Under the pieces are notes generated by a model. That model searched no databases and was not told where the DNA came from. It saw only the letters and a program-made list of their open reading frames with translations. From Thermoplasmata archaeon (GTDB lineage: Archaea > Thermoplasmatota > E2 > DHVEG-1), in NCBI GenBank assembly GCA_020054475.1, contig JAHWGJ010000019.1:1-36167 (forward strand): a DNA stretch of 36,167 nucleotides. The letters are read 5' to 3'. Every line of letters starts with the position of its first letter. Positions within the stretch are counted from its first letter, which is position 1. Position numbers and translations under genes: made by a program. Shown in pieces: positions 16,824-24,499 of this stretch.

Positions 16824-17208
16824 TTATTGACCGCCTCTTTGTTTATCGGAATATGGATGTATTATTTAAGTTTAAGCTTTAAAATTGTAGTTATTAATTA
16901 ATAATTCCTTTTTGTAAGGTTAACACTTAAGATTTACATAATATAGCAATTTGAGTATATCATGCTAATATATGACAAAAGAGGTTGAAAAGATGTGGTT
17001 TATTAAAAATATTAGAAAATCATTTTTTACAATAACTTTCAACATGTGCTAATCCAATATTTAACAAAATTTAAGTAAATTTTCTATATAAATTTAATGA
17101 TATTGTATAACTAATTACCCATAAAATTATCAATTTTCATTATATAATTAAGGAATTATCGAAATATTATTAACTATGTTTTTGTATCCAATCGCTGGTG
17201 AAAATATT
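16824..17208. other. Intergenic region between rpl40e and the zinc-ribbon membrane gene
   Basis: About 385 bases holding divergent promoters. An ATG at 16993 follows GAGGTTGAAAAG and would give a 19-residue basic hydrophobic peptide ending at 17049; I do not call it a gene. The remainder is A+T-rich with TATA-like runs at about 17080-17150. No stable long hairpin was noticed. Confidence 0.4.
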
Positions 17209-17796
17209 ATGAAGGGTAGGACAAAATGTCCTAAATGTAATCATGATTATATTTTGGATATTCCGAAGGATGAAGAAAAATATTTAACAGTCTGCCCAAA
17301 TTGTAATAATAAATTCACAATAAAAAAATCAATTGAATGTACAGATTTAGAAGATGAATGTATATGGGAGGAACATGGGGAACCTAGAAAAACAATATTA
17401 TCAGCAATAAAACCAAGAACTGATAAGCCAATGATAGCTTCCTTACTTCTTTCTATTGTATTTATTATAGATATTATTTCAGCAATATCAATTCAAATAA
17501 AACCAGAAATATTTTTTGATAGTACAATTATATTTATAACATATATTAAACTAAATATTAATGATCTTTCAATTATTTTTTCATTAATTATTATTATTTT
17601 TTCGATTTTTGCTTTTGCTGGATCAATTTATTCATATAAACGAAATCATTTAAATGTCGCGATAATTTGTGTTTTTATTAGTTTATTTTCAATGGGATTT
17701 TATTTTATTGGATCATTTCTATCTATAATTGCATTAATTATTATTTATTATTCAAGAGAAGAGTTTACAGATGAGAAAAGAGGGAAGATTTTCTAA
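17209..17796 (+). CDS. Zinc-ribbon plus four-helix membrane protein
   Basis: 195 residues from ATG 17209, chosen because GGTG lies eight bases upstream; an earlier ATG at 17176 has none. The N-terminal zinc ribbon is KCPKCNHDYI...CPNCNNKF (two CxxC pairs at about 7-10 and 29-32). A Pro/Lys-rich linker and four hydrophobic segments follow, ending in IALIIIYYSREEF. The C-terminal half matches the protein at 20201-20641 in pattern, so the two are paralogues with and without a zinc ribbon. It overlaps the next gene by 26 bases. Function unknown. Confidence 0.7.
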   Translation: MKGRTKCPKCNHDYILDIPKDEEKYLTVCPNCNNKFTIKKSIECTDLEDECIWEEHGEPRKTILSAIKPRTDKPMIASLLLSIVFIIDIISAISIQIKPEIFFDSTIIFITYIKLNINDLSIIFSLIIIIFSIFAFAGSIYSYKRNHLNVAIICVFISLFSMGFYFIGSFLSIIALIIIYYSREEFTDEKRGKIF

Positions 17797-18298
17797 GACA
17801 ATCACATTAATTTTCTTTATATCTTTTTTTATATGGATTATAATACAATTTATTTTTCCAATTATACTTCCATCTGGCAGTATTGATGATTTATCTGGTT
17901 TAACTGGTGTTTATGATAATAAGGAAATTGTTAAAAAGATACCTTTTCCATTAAATACAGTATATTCAATTGGCGATATTTGTTGCCATCAAAGATCTGA
18001 TAGAACGTTATATGTTAATGAAAATCAGATGCCTTTTTGTGCTAGATGCACTTCTATTTGGCTTGGAATAGTAATAGGTTTAGGGTTCATGGTTTTTTTT
18101 ACTTTAACTTTGAATAATAAATTTTTATTCGTTATTATTCTTGGTATTTTACCTTTAGGAATTGATGGTTTTGGTCAGCTCTTAGGTTTTTGGGAGAGTA
18201 CAAATTTAATAAGGATAATAACAGGTTTAACAACAGGTATAGTTTGTGGTCTAGCTATTGGCGTAATAATTGATGAAATAATACATTTTAAAAAATAA
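17771..18298 (+). CDS. DUF2085-family membrane protein
   Basis: 175 residues. A hydrophobic N-terminal helix (residues 9-32) is followed by GDICCHQRSDRTLYVNENQM and PFCARCTSIWLG, the CHQ...CARC signature of the DUF2085 family. Three more helices follow. The conserved Cys and His residues suggest metal or redox chemistry at the membrane, but no function is established to my knowledge. It starts inside the preceding gene and is probably translationally coupled to it. Confidence 0.82.
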   Translation: MRKEGRFSKTITLIFFISFFIWIIIQFIFPIILPSGSIDDLSGLTGVYDNKEIVKKIPFPLNTVYSIGDICCHQRSDRTLYVNENQMPFCARCTSIWLGIVIGLGFMVFFTLTLNNKFLFVIILGILPLGIDGFGQLLGFWESTNLIRIITGLTTGIVCGLAIGVIIDEIIHFKK

Positions 18299-18393
18299 TA
18301 AATAAAAATAAATAATGTGTTTTTGAAAAAATTTATTACGTTAAAACCTATATTTATTAGTGGGTTTGTAAGTAAATTATTATTGGAGAGTCA

Positions 18394-18834
18394 ATGAAAA
18401 AATTATCTAAAGTAATTATGATATTAATAATAATGTTATTAGTAATATTCAATGGATGTTTTGAATTTAATTCAAAAATAAAAATTTCAGATATTGAGAT
18501 TATTGATTATACTATAACAGCCCAAAAACATGTTAAAGAGGGGTGTTGTTATAAAAATATAACAATTGATATTGGATTTAATTATAGTCCAGATGTCCAA
18601 TCCTATGTAATAAATGGAACAGTTTTAAATAAAAATGATATCCAAATTAAAAAATTAAAGATTACAGGTGTCTTTTATGATATTGAAAATAATGATTTAA
18701 TTTCTAGAACAGATTATGTATCAAATTTATCTTATTTATCTGAAAAAAATTTTAAAATAATAGTAGAAGATCATTATTCTTTTAAAGAATTTAATAAAAT
18801 TAATTATGTTAAATTTGAATTTGAAATTCTGTAG
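18394..18834 (+). CDS. Predicted lipoprotein, FxLYD-like beta domain
   Basis: 146 residues. A signal peptide of ~22 residues ends in a lipobox-like VIFNGC, so the Cys is a likely lipid attachment site. The mature part has a CC pair (EGCCYKN) and a beta-sandwich pattern: GTVLNKNDIQIKKLKITGVF, then a YD-containing strand. This resembles FxLYD-type domains that modulate envelope proteins. A GGAG site lies just upstream of the ATG. It stands alone between A+T-rich spacers. Function unknown. Confidence 0.65.
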   Translation: MKKLSKVIMILIIMLLVIFNGCFEFNSKIKISDIEIIDYTITAQKHVKEGCCYKNITIDIGFNYSPDVQSYVINGTVLNKNDIQIKKLKITGVFYDIENNDLISRTDYVSNLSYLSEKNFKIIVEDHYSFKEFNKINYVKFEFEIL

Positions 18835-18983
18835 GATTCATATAATATTATATAGTTGTAAATTTTTTTTTAAATTAATCCATCTAAAGTATATAATTTT
18901 AAATTTAGATAATATATATAATTATTAGATAAGTATATAAATTGTATTTGATAATTAAATAATAAATTGGAGGAATAATTCTA

Positions 18984-19304
18984 ATGAACATTGATAAAAA
19001 TAAGGTTTTAAGGTTAGTTGATTTATCTAATTATCATGATAATTCAATTGTTAGTCAAACTATGATTAATACTAAATGTGGTACAGTAACCTTTTTTGCT
19101 TTTGATGAAGGGCAAGGTTTAAGTGAACATAGTGCACCCTATGATGCATTAGTCTACCTTTTAGATGGTGAGGCAAAAATAACTATTGAGGAAAATATTC
19201 ATATTTTAAAAAAAGGGGAAATTATAATAATGCCCGCAGATAAACCTCATGCATTACAAGCTATTAAAAAATTTAAAATGATTTTAATTCTTATTGGAAG
19301 ATAA
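18984..19304 (+). CDS. Single-domain cupin protein
   Basis: 106 residues with the two cupin motifs. Motif 1 is LSEHSAPYDALVYLLDGEAK, with His and Asp in place of the second His. Motif 2 is KKGEIIIMPADKPHAL with a conserved His. The domain could bind a metal and a small molecule. GGAGG lies ten bases before the ATG. No neighbour points to a pathway. Small stand-alone cupins range from isomerases to regulators, so the exact role is open. Confidence 0.85.
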   Translation: MNIDKNKVLRLVDLSNYHDNSIVSQTMINTKCGTVTFFAFDEGQGLSEHSAPYDALVYLLDGEAKITIEENIHILKKGEIIIMPADKPHALQAIKKFKMILILIGR

Positions 19305-19446
19305 AATATGTTTTTATTAAGATTCTAAATATGTATAATTTTATAAATCAAAAAGTAATTAAGAACTAAAATTAATTATTATAATGTGGTTTTGAAAGAT
19401 TAGCAAATCCTAAAAAAATAAAATTATAATTAAGGGGAAATGGAGA

Positions 19447-20136
19447 ATGGGTAAATTAAGAGATGCGAAAATTTTAGGTGGAATAGGTGCCATTTTATTA
19501 TTATTGAGTTTTATACCTTTTGTTTCTATTATTGGAATAGTTTTAATGTTTATTGCAGTGAAATATATTTCTGATGAAACAAAGGATAAAGATATTTTCA
19601 AAAATTATTTATACAGTTTTATTTTCAATATAATAGCTATTATTGCTTTCATATCAGTGATAATATTTATATTTGTTGGATTAGGATTTACTTTTTCAAA
19701 TTTCAATCCTCAACAATTTACCAATACTACTTATTTCCAAAGTTTTATAACCGAAAATTTTGCTCCCGCATTAGGCGGAATAATTGGTTGTGGTGTAGCA
19801 ATCCTAATTGCATATATCTTAATAATTCTAGGAGCTCTATTTTTAAGAAAAAGTTATGATGGTATCGCTGAACGTACAAAAGTTGATTTATTTAAAACAA
19901 CAGGATTTGTAAATCTAATCGGGGCAGTTACTACAATTTTTCTAATAGGATTCATAATTTTATTTATCGCCAGAATTCTGGAAATCGCATCTTTCTTTTC
20001 CCTCCCCGATTCATTATCAAAAACAAAAATTGAAGAAAAAATAGATAATTCACAACGTAGATGTCCAAAATGTGGCCGGATTATCCCAGAGGATGCAAAA
20101 TACTGCCCATACTGTAATAATAAATTTGAAGGGTAA
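19447..20136 (+). CDS. DUF996-family membrane protein with C-terminal zinc ribbon
   Basis: 229 residues. The start LRDAKILGGIGAILLLLSFI and VLMFIAVKYISDETKDKDIF is the DUF996 signature. About four to five membrane helices follow. The C-terminus carries a cytoplasmic zinc ribbon, RCPKCGRIIPEDAKYCPYCN. GGGGAAATGGAG upstream supports the ATG. The role is unknown. It neighbours other small membrane proteins with zinc ribbons, a recurring design in this stretch. Confidence 0.8.
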   Translation: MGKLRDAKILGGIGAILLLLSFIPFVSIIGIVLMFIAVKYISDETKDKDIFKNYLYSFIFNIIAIIAFISVIIFIFVGLGFTFSNFNPQQFTNTTYFQSFITENFAPALGGIIGCGVAILIAYILIILGALFLRKSYDGIAERTKVDLFKTTGFVNLIGAVTTIFLIGFIILFIARILEIASFFSLPDSLSKTKIEEKIDNSQRRCPKCGRIIPEDAKYCPYCNNKFEG

Positions 20137-20200
20137 TTATTTAAAAAATATTGGAAGAAATAATTCAATTTTTTTGAAAAATTCTTCCATATTATATTTA

Positions 20201-20641
20201 TTAATTGAATTCTTTTCTTGAAATAAATACTAATAATAGACCTATTGCTGATAATATACTTGATATGAATAATGGCCCTATTGAAAATAAACCTAATATC
20301 CCCCCTAATAATGTCATTTTCCAGAATTGTTTTTTAAACGACATTATTCCTCCAAGAATCGTGAAAATTGAAAAGAAAAATCCTATTGATCCACATATTA
20401 TTAATAATTCTTTTATTGATTCGGGAGATAAATTATCAAAAGTATATTCTGCAGATATTGACTGTAATTCTATTAATATTGTTGATTCGATAAATGCTAA
20501 GTTTATCGATGCTAAACCAATCCACATTAGAATTGAAATTGATCCTGCAGTAATAAATAAAATTCCAGCGATAAAAGGTTTTGATTTCCTTTTTGAATGT
20601 TCATTATAAGATTCTATATGATTATTACTTATATCACCCAT
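20201..20641 (-). CDS. Four-helix membrane protein, paralogue of the 17209 product
   Basis: 146 residues from ATG 20641, which has GGTGA six bases upstream; the ATG two codons earlier abuts that site. A polar N-terminus (DISNNHIESYNEHSKRKSKP) precedes four hydrophobic segments. The last half, with FKKQFWKMTLLGGILGLFSI, ends IGLLLVFISRKEF, parallel to the end of the 17209 protein. No zinc ribbon is present. It is probably cotranscribed with the gene at 20666. Function unknown. Confidence 0.65.
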   Translation of the reverse strand: MGDISNNHIESYNEHSKRKSKPFIAGILFITAGSISILMWIGLASINLAFIESTILIELQSISAEYTFDNLSPESIKELLIICGSIGFFFSIFTILGGIMSFKKQFWKMTLLGGILGLFSIGPLFISSILSAIGLLLVFISRKEFN

Positions 20642-20665
20642 TATCATTCACCTTTGAAGAAAAAA

Positions 20666-21313
20666 TTATTTTAATTTTTCTTTAGTTCTATCAAGAATAT
20701 TTTTCATTATTTTATTTGAAGAATACCAATAAACAACTAATCCATAAAAAATTAATAAGATTTGAGTTTGTTCTATTTGATATAATCCTGTTAAAAAAAA
20801 CCAAGCTGTAAATGGTATATGAATTATTATTGTTAAAAGAAAATATTTTAATATTTTCCCAGTAAAAACTCCATATCCAAGTATTATACCAGTTCCTGCT
20901 TGTAATAATATTATTCCAAAGGATCCAATTATAACCGATGCAATTATGATTATTGAATCTGTTTCAAAATTTGCTAGTATTATTGATATAGGGGTAAAAA
21001 CTGATCCAAATCCAAGACCTAATGATAATCCATATATTACAGTCGATTTTTGTTTTTGAAGTCTACTAATATTTAATATTATTAATTTTAATATTTGTTC
21101 AAGTATTGGAAATAAAACAATTATAAGAATTCCCAGAGATAGAGATAATATTTCCATTGCAGCGGAGATAACTCCTAATATTATTCCAATGATAAATGAT
21201 AAAAAAACAATCTTATCTTTATAATATCCATCAAAACCTTTTAATCCTAAAAAAAGTAGGAATAGAGCAGGTATTATTCCTAAAAACAAGCTTGCTTGAG
21301 GTAATATTGACAT
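20666..21313 (-). CDS. Polytopic membrane protein, possibly PrsW-like
   Basis: 215 residues with six to seven hydrophobic segments. An acidic helix reading FPILEQILKLIIL near residue 72 recalls the EExxK motif of PrsW-type intramembrane proteases, here with E-Q. LGFGSVFTPISIILANFETD and an I-H-I-P segment near residue 167 could supply further polar residues inside the membrane. The match is weak, and I would keep it as a membrane protein of unknown function. It lies upstream of the 20201 gene on the same strand. Confidence 0.6.
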   Translation of the reverse strand: MSILPQASLFLGIIPALFLLFLGLKGFDGYYKDKIVFLSFIIGIILGVISAAMEILSLSLGILIIVLFPILEQILKLIILNISRLQKQKSTVIYGLSLGLGFGSVFTPISIILANFETDSIIIIASVIIGSFGIILLQAGTGIILGYGVFTGKILKYFLLTIIIHIPFTAWFFLTGLYQIEQTQILLIFYGLVVYWYSSNKIMKNILDRTKEKLK

Positions 21314-21519
21314 TAAATCCGATAATATACTATTATATATTAAATATGCTTTAAAAAACTTAATAAAACTAATATATCTTAATATTAATTATTTATTATT
21401 GATTTTTTTATTTATAAATTTGGAATATTAATTCAATAAAAATGAAATGGATAAATTAAATTATTGTTAATAATAGGAATTATTTTATACTATCTGTTGA
21501 TTATTTTGAGTTGGAGTTT

Positions 21520-22149
21520 ATGAAGAAATTTGTAATACCTGCAATTATTGCAAAAAATCAAGAAGAATTAGATCTTGGAATTAAAAAAGTTCAAAATTTT
21601 TCCAAAATTATTCAATTAGATTTTATGGATGGAGTTTTTGTACCAAATCATTCAATTGATTTTGATTTTAAAATTCCAAAAATAGATTGTTTTTTTGAAG
21701 CACATCTTATGTTAAAAAATCCATTAGATTGGATTGTTAAAAATTTTTCGAAAGTTGATATGATTCTCACACATTATGAAGCTCTAAGTAATCCTCAGAA
21801 GGTTATTGATTTTGTACGAAATGAAGGTAAAAAAATTGGATTTGTATTAAACCCTGAAACTTCGGTAGATGAATTATTTGATTATTTGGATCAGCTTGAT
21901 CAAATTTTAATTATGACCGTTAATCCAGGTTTTTATGGAAGCCTCTTTCTTCCAGAAATTGTAAATAAAATATCTGAATTAAGGGAGATTGCCCCAAAAC
22001 TTGATATTGAAGTTGATGGTGGAATAACAGATAAAACTATTGATATTGTCGATGAAGCTGGAGCAAATATGTTTGTATCGGGATCATATATTCTTAAATC
22101 TAAAAATATTAAGCAAGCTTTTGATAGATTAAATAAAATATTAGCTTGA
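21520..22149 (+). CDS. Ribulose-phosphate 3-epimerase-like TIM barrel
   Basis: 209 residues from ATG 21520 (TTGGAG precedes it; a TTG at 21511 is an alternative). The Rpe pattern is clear: VIPAIIAKN, LDFMDGVFVPN, FEAHLMLKNP, ILIMTVNPGFYGS and the phosphate-binding IEVDGGI. However, the first metal ligand His of the HxDxMDG motif is Gln (Q32) and the N-terminal Ser is Ala. H62 and the catalytic Asp residues are kept. It may be an altered epimerase or a related sugar-phosphate enzyme. tpiA follows 56 bases later and transaldolase is nearby, so a sugar-phosphate role fits. Confidence 0.78.
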   Translation: MKKFVIPAIIAKNQEELDLGIKKVQNFSKIIQLDFMDGVFVPNHSIDFDFKIPKIDCFFEAHLMLKNPLDWIVKNFSKVDMILTHYEALSNPQKVIDFVRNEGKKIGFVLNPETSVDELFDYLDQLDQILIMTVNPGFYGSLFLPEIVNKISELREIAPKLDIEVDGGITDKTIDIVDEAGANMFVSGSYILKSKNIKQAFDRLNKILA

Positions 22150-22205
22150 TAAATTTTATTAAACAATATTTATTTACTAATTTGTTGAAAATGTGAGGAT
22201 TATAC

Positions 22206-22877
22206 ATGTTAAAAACTCCGGTTATTGTACTTAATATGAAAACTTATTCAGAATCCACAGGTAAAAATGCTTTAGATATCGCAAAAATTATGGATAAAGT
22301 TTCTATTGAAACAGGAATTAATATGGCGGTATCAGTTCAATCTGTAGATATCAAAGAATGTTCTGAAAAAATTTCAATTCCTGTTTTTGCTGAGCATATT
22401 GATCCTATAAAACCCGGAAGTCATACAGGATGGGTTTTACCTGAAGCAGTAAAATCTGCTGGAGCCGTAGGTTCATTAATTAATCATAGTGAACATAGAT
22501 TAAAGTTAGCTGATATTGATTATTGTATTTCACGTGCTAAAGAATTAAATTTAGATCAAATAGTGTGTTCGAATAATATTTTGACAGCAAAAGCTATTGC
22601 TGCTTTATCGCCAAATTTTTTAGCAGTTGAACCTCCAGAACTGATTGGTGGTGATATTTCAGTTACTTCAGCTAATCCTGAAATTGTTTCTGGTAGTGTT
22701 AAAGCTGTTAAAAAGGTTGATGACAAGGTTAAGCTACTTTGTGGCGCTGGAGTGAAAAATGGAGTAGATGTTGCAAAAGCTATTGAACTTGGATCTGCCG
22801 GAGTTTTATTAGCTAGCGGAATTATCAAATCTAATGATAAAGAAAAAGTGATTCGTGATCTCGTTTCAGAATTATAG
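22206..22877 (+). CDS. tpiA: Triosephosphate isomerase, archaeal short type
   Basis: 223 residues, typical for archaeal TIM. Active-site residues are K12 (NMKTY), H94 in LINHSEHRLK and E142 in AVEPPELIGG. The phosphate loops are CGAGVKNG and GVLLASGIIK. It interconverts dihydroxyacetone phosphate and glyceraldehyde 3-phosphate in glycolysis and gluconeogenesis. GTGAGG lies upstream of the ATG. It is probably cotranscribed with the Rpe-like gene. Confidence 0.95.
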   Translation: MLKTPVIVLNMKTYSESTGKNALDIAKIMDKVSIETGINMAVSVQSVDIKECSEKISIPVFAEHIDPIKPGSHTGWVLPEAVKSAGAVGSLINHSEHRLKLADIDYCISRAKELNLDQIVCSNNILTAKAIAALSPNFLAVEPPELIGGDISVTSANPEIVSGSVKAVKKVDDKVKLLCGAGVKNGVDVAKAIELGSAGVLLASGIIKSNDKEKVIRDLVSEL

Positions 22878-22895
22878 GATTATCTAAAATAAAAA

Positions 22896-23051
22896 TTAAT
22901 CCTTTAATTTTCTTATTTTGAATTCCCCTACCCCTAAAGGTATAATTTCTATGTCATCTCCATCATTTATATCATGAGCTTTTGCTAATTGACTTGGGAT
23001 AGTAAGAACAAGGCTACTTCCCACTACTCGGGCTTTTCTTGTTAGAGGCAT
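22896..23051 (-). CDS. AbrB/SpoVT-type DNA-binding protein
   Basis: 51 residues: MPLTRKARVVGSSLVLTIPS, a helix QLAKAHDINDGDD, then IEIIPLGVGEFKIRKL. This is the swapped-hairpin AbrB fold seen in transition regulators and MazE-like antitoxins. No toxin gene is adjacent, so a stand-alone regulator is more likely. Upstream on the minus strand is a TATATATATG-rich segment around 23088-23097 that could be its own operator. It converges with tpiA; the two stops are 20 bases apart. Confidence 0.8.
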   Translation of the reverse strand: MPLTRKARVVGSSLVLTIPSQLAKAHDINDGDDIEIIPLGVGEFKIRKLKD

Positions 23052-23222
23052 TTCCCATCACAACAATACCTTTAATGTATACCTAAATATATATATGTTT
23101 CGTTTTTATCAAATATATACATACATATTTATATAAAGAATCATTAATCGGCGATTTTAATTTTATATTATCCAAAAAGTTATGAATGGAAACTTAATAC
23201 TCCAAATTTGAGTTGATTCTTT

Positions 23223-23882
23223 ATGAAAATATTTATCGATACCGCAAATTTAGATGAAATTAAAGAACTTGCATCATGGGGAATTGTTGATGGTGTAACA
23301 ACTAATCCAACTTTAGTTGCTAAAAGTGGGAGATCATTTAATGAAATAATTGATGAGATATTTGAAATTGTTGATGGGCCAATAAGTTTAGAGGTGGTAA
23401 GTGAAAAAGCAGATGATATGGTAAAAGAAGCGAAAAAACTTGTTAATAAAATTTCTCAGAAATTTAGAAAAAACATTGCAATAAAAATACCTATAAATCC
23501 TGAAGGCTTAAAGGCTGTTAAATTATTGACAAAGGAGAAAATTAAGACAAATGTTACGCTCATATTTTCTGCAAATCAAGCATTATTAGCTGCAAAAGCT
23601 GGAGCTACTTATGTTAGTCCATTCATTGGAAGACTTGATGATATAGGTCATGAAGGTATGCAAATAATTGAGGATATTGTTAATATTTTTTATAATTATG
23701 ATATTGAAACAGAAGTCATTGTTGCTAGTATAAGACATCCAATTCATGTTATTGAAGCAGCTAGAATTGGAGCGGATATTGCAACTATACCGCCAGATGT
23801 TATTAAAAAGATGGTAAAACATTCTTTGACAGACATTGGAATTAAGAATTTTCTGTCTGATTGGGATAAAGTAAAAAAATAA
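23223..23882 (+). CDS. tal: Transaldolase (small, type 3B / F6P aldolase-like)
   Basis: 219 residues of the compact MipB/TalC-type family. It has [34 protein letters not shown], the Schiff-base lysine K88 in [27 protein letters not shown] and [11 protein letters not shown]. It either moves dihydroxyacetone units between sugar phosphates or cleaves fructose 6-phosphate; sequence alone does not decide. With the Rpe-like and TPI genes close by it fits pentose-phosphate interconversion. Confidence 0.93.
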   Translation: MKIFIDTANLDEIKELASWGIVDGVTTNPTLVAKSGRSFNEIIDEIFEIVDGPISLEVVSEKADDMVKEAKKLVNKISQKFRKNIAIKIPINPEGLKAVKLLTKEKIKTNVTLIFSANQALLAAKAGATYVSPFIGRLDDIGHEGMQIIEDIVNIFYNYDIETEVIVASIRHPIHVIEAARIGADIATIPPDVIKKMVKHSLTDIGIKNFLSDWDKVKK

Positions 23883-23899
23883 ATTTAGTATAATATTTG

Positions 23900-24094
23900 T
23901 TATAAAAAACCTTTTAAGTGTTTTCTAAAAAGTATTAATAAAATTAATATTATTATTCCAATTAAAAAAAGAATAAGCGAAAAAATATTGAAATATTTAT
24001 TATAGATGAAACTGTAAATTATTAAATATAATCCAATTATTGATAACAATAAAGAAAATATAATTAGAATATCAGATTTTGGAATTGTTATCAT
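23900..24094 (-). CDS. Two-helix small membrane protein
   Basis: 64 residues with two hydrophobic segments (about 9-30 and 34-56) and a basic end FRKHLKGFL. It converges with the transaldolase gene, 17 bases from stop to stop. No strong ribosome-binding site is visible before ATG 24094. Composition in A+T-rich DNA can mimic membrane helices, so confidence is moderate. Function unknown. Confidence 0.45.
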   Translation of the reverse strand: MITIPKSDILIIFSLLLSIIGLYLIIYSFIYNKYFNIFSLILFLIGIIILILLILFRKHLKGFL

Positions 24095-24371
24095 TTCTAA
24101 TTTATTATCAAATTCATTATATTAAGATATCTTTAATATATTGAAAATTTGTATTTTATACTATTTATTCTTAATTTTTCCGAATTCTTTTTTGGCAATT
24201 GTATGCAACAATTGATATTTTAACTCATATAAGGAGAATTACCATAATTTTCATCTGTTCATCGTTTTTGTATTTTCATAGTATTTAAAATAAACCCATA
24301 AAGTATATATACAATTAATTTCGAGGTTTTTTCTTAAATTTATTGTAGTCTTATATCATTCAACACAAAAA
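24095..24371. other. A+T-rich spacer with a CAATTGT inverted repeat
   Basis: Contains CAATTGT (24196-24202), ATGCA, then ACAATTG (24208-24214), a perfect 7-bp inverted repeat that might be an operator or a terminator stem. The remainder has TATA-like runs and no convincing coding frame. It is continuous with the structured segment at 24372-24470. Confidence 0.4.
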
Positions 24372-24377
24372 ACTTTG

Positions 24378-24470
24378 TTTTGAAGCCTCCTGAGAGACAA
24401 AATATCGTGTCATCTCAATTACATCTCTTAGGCATTATGACACAGTTCAAATGCGATCGGGAAGTGAACT
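24378..24470 (-). ncRNA. Structured region downstream of the surface-protein gene
   Basis: Three features lie in order. The 23-nt repeat (24378-24400, CCTGAGAGACAA core) is shared with 27256-27278. A hairpin has 7-bp arms GTGTCAT (24407-24413) and ATGACAC (24437-24443). A second hairpin has arms AGTTCA (24444-24449) and TGAACT (24465-24470) with a G+C-rich loop, AATGCGATCGGGAAG. It begins 30 bases past the stop of the 24500 gene on the same strand, so a structured 3' UTR is likely. Confidence 0.45.
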
Positions 24471-24499
24471 CTAATTTAAAGGGAAATCATTGTTAAAAA

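Noticed and set aside
16993-17049. 19-codon frame after GAGGTTGAAAAG
   Set aside because: Too short and compositionally ordinary for this spacer, with no promoter evidence; mentioned only in the spacer description.
22896-23051. Toxin-antitoxin module for the AbrB-like gene
   Set aside because: No toxin-like gene adjoins it; neighbours are tpiA and transaldolase.
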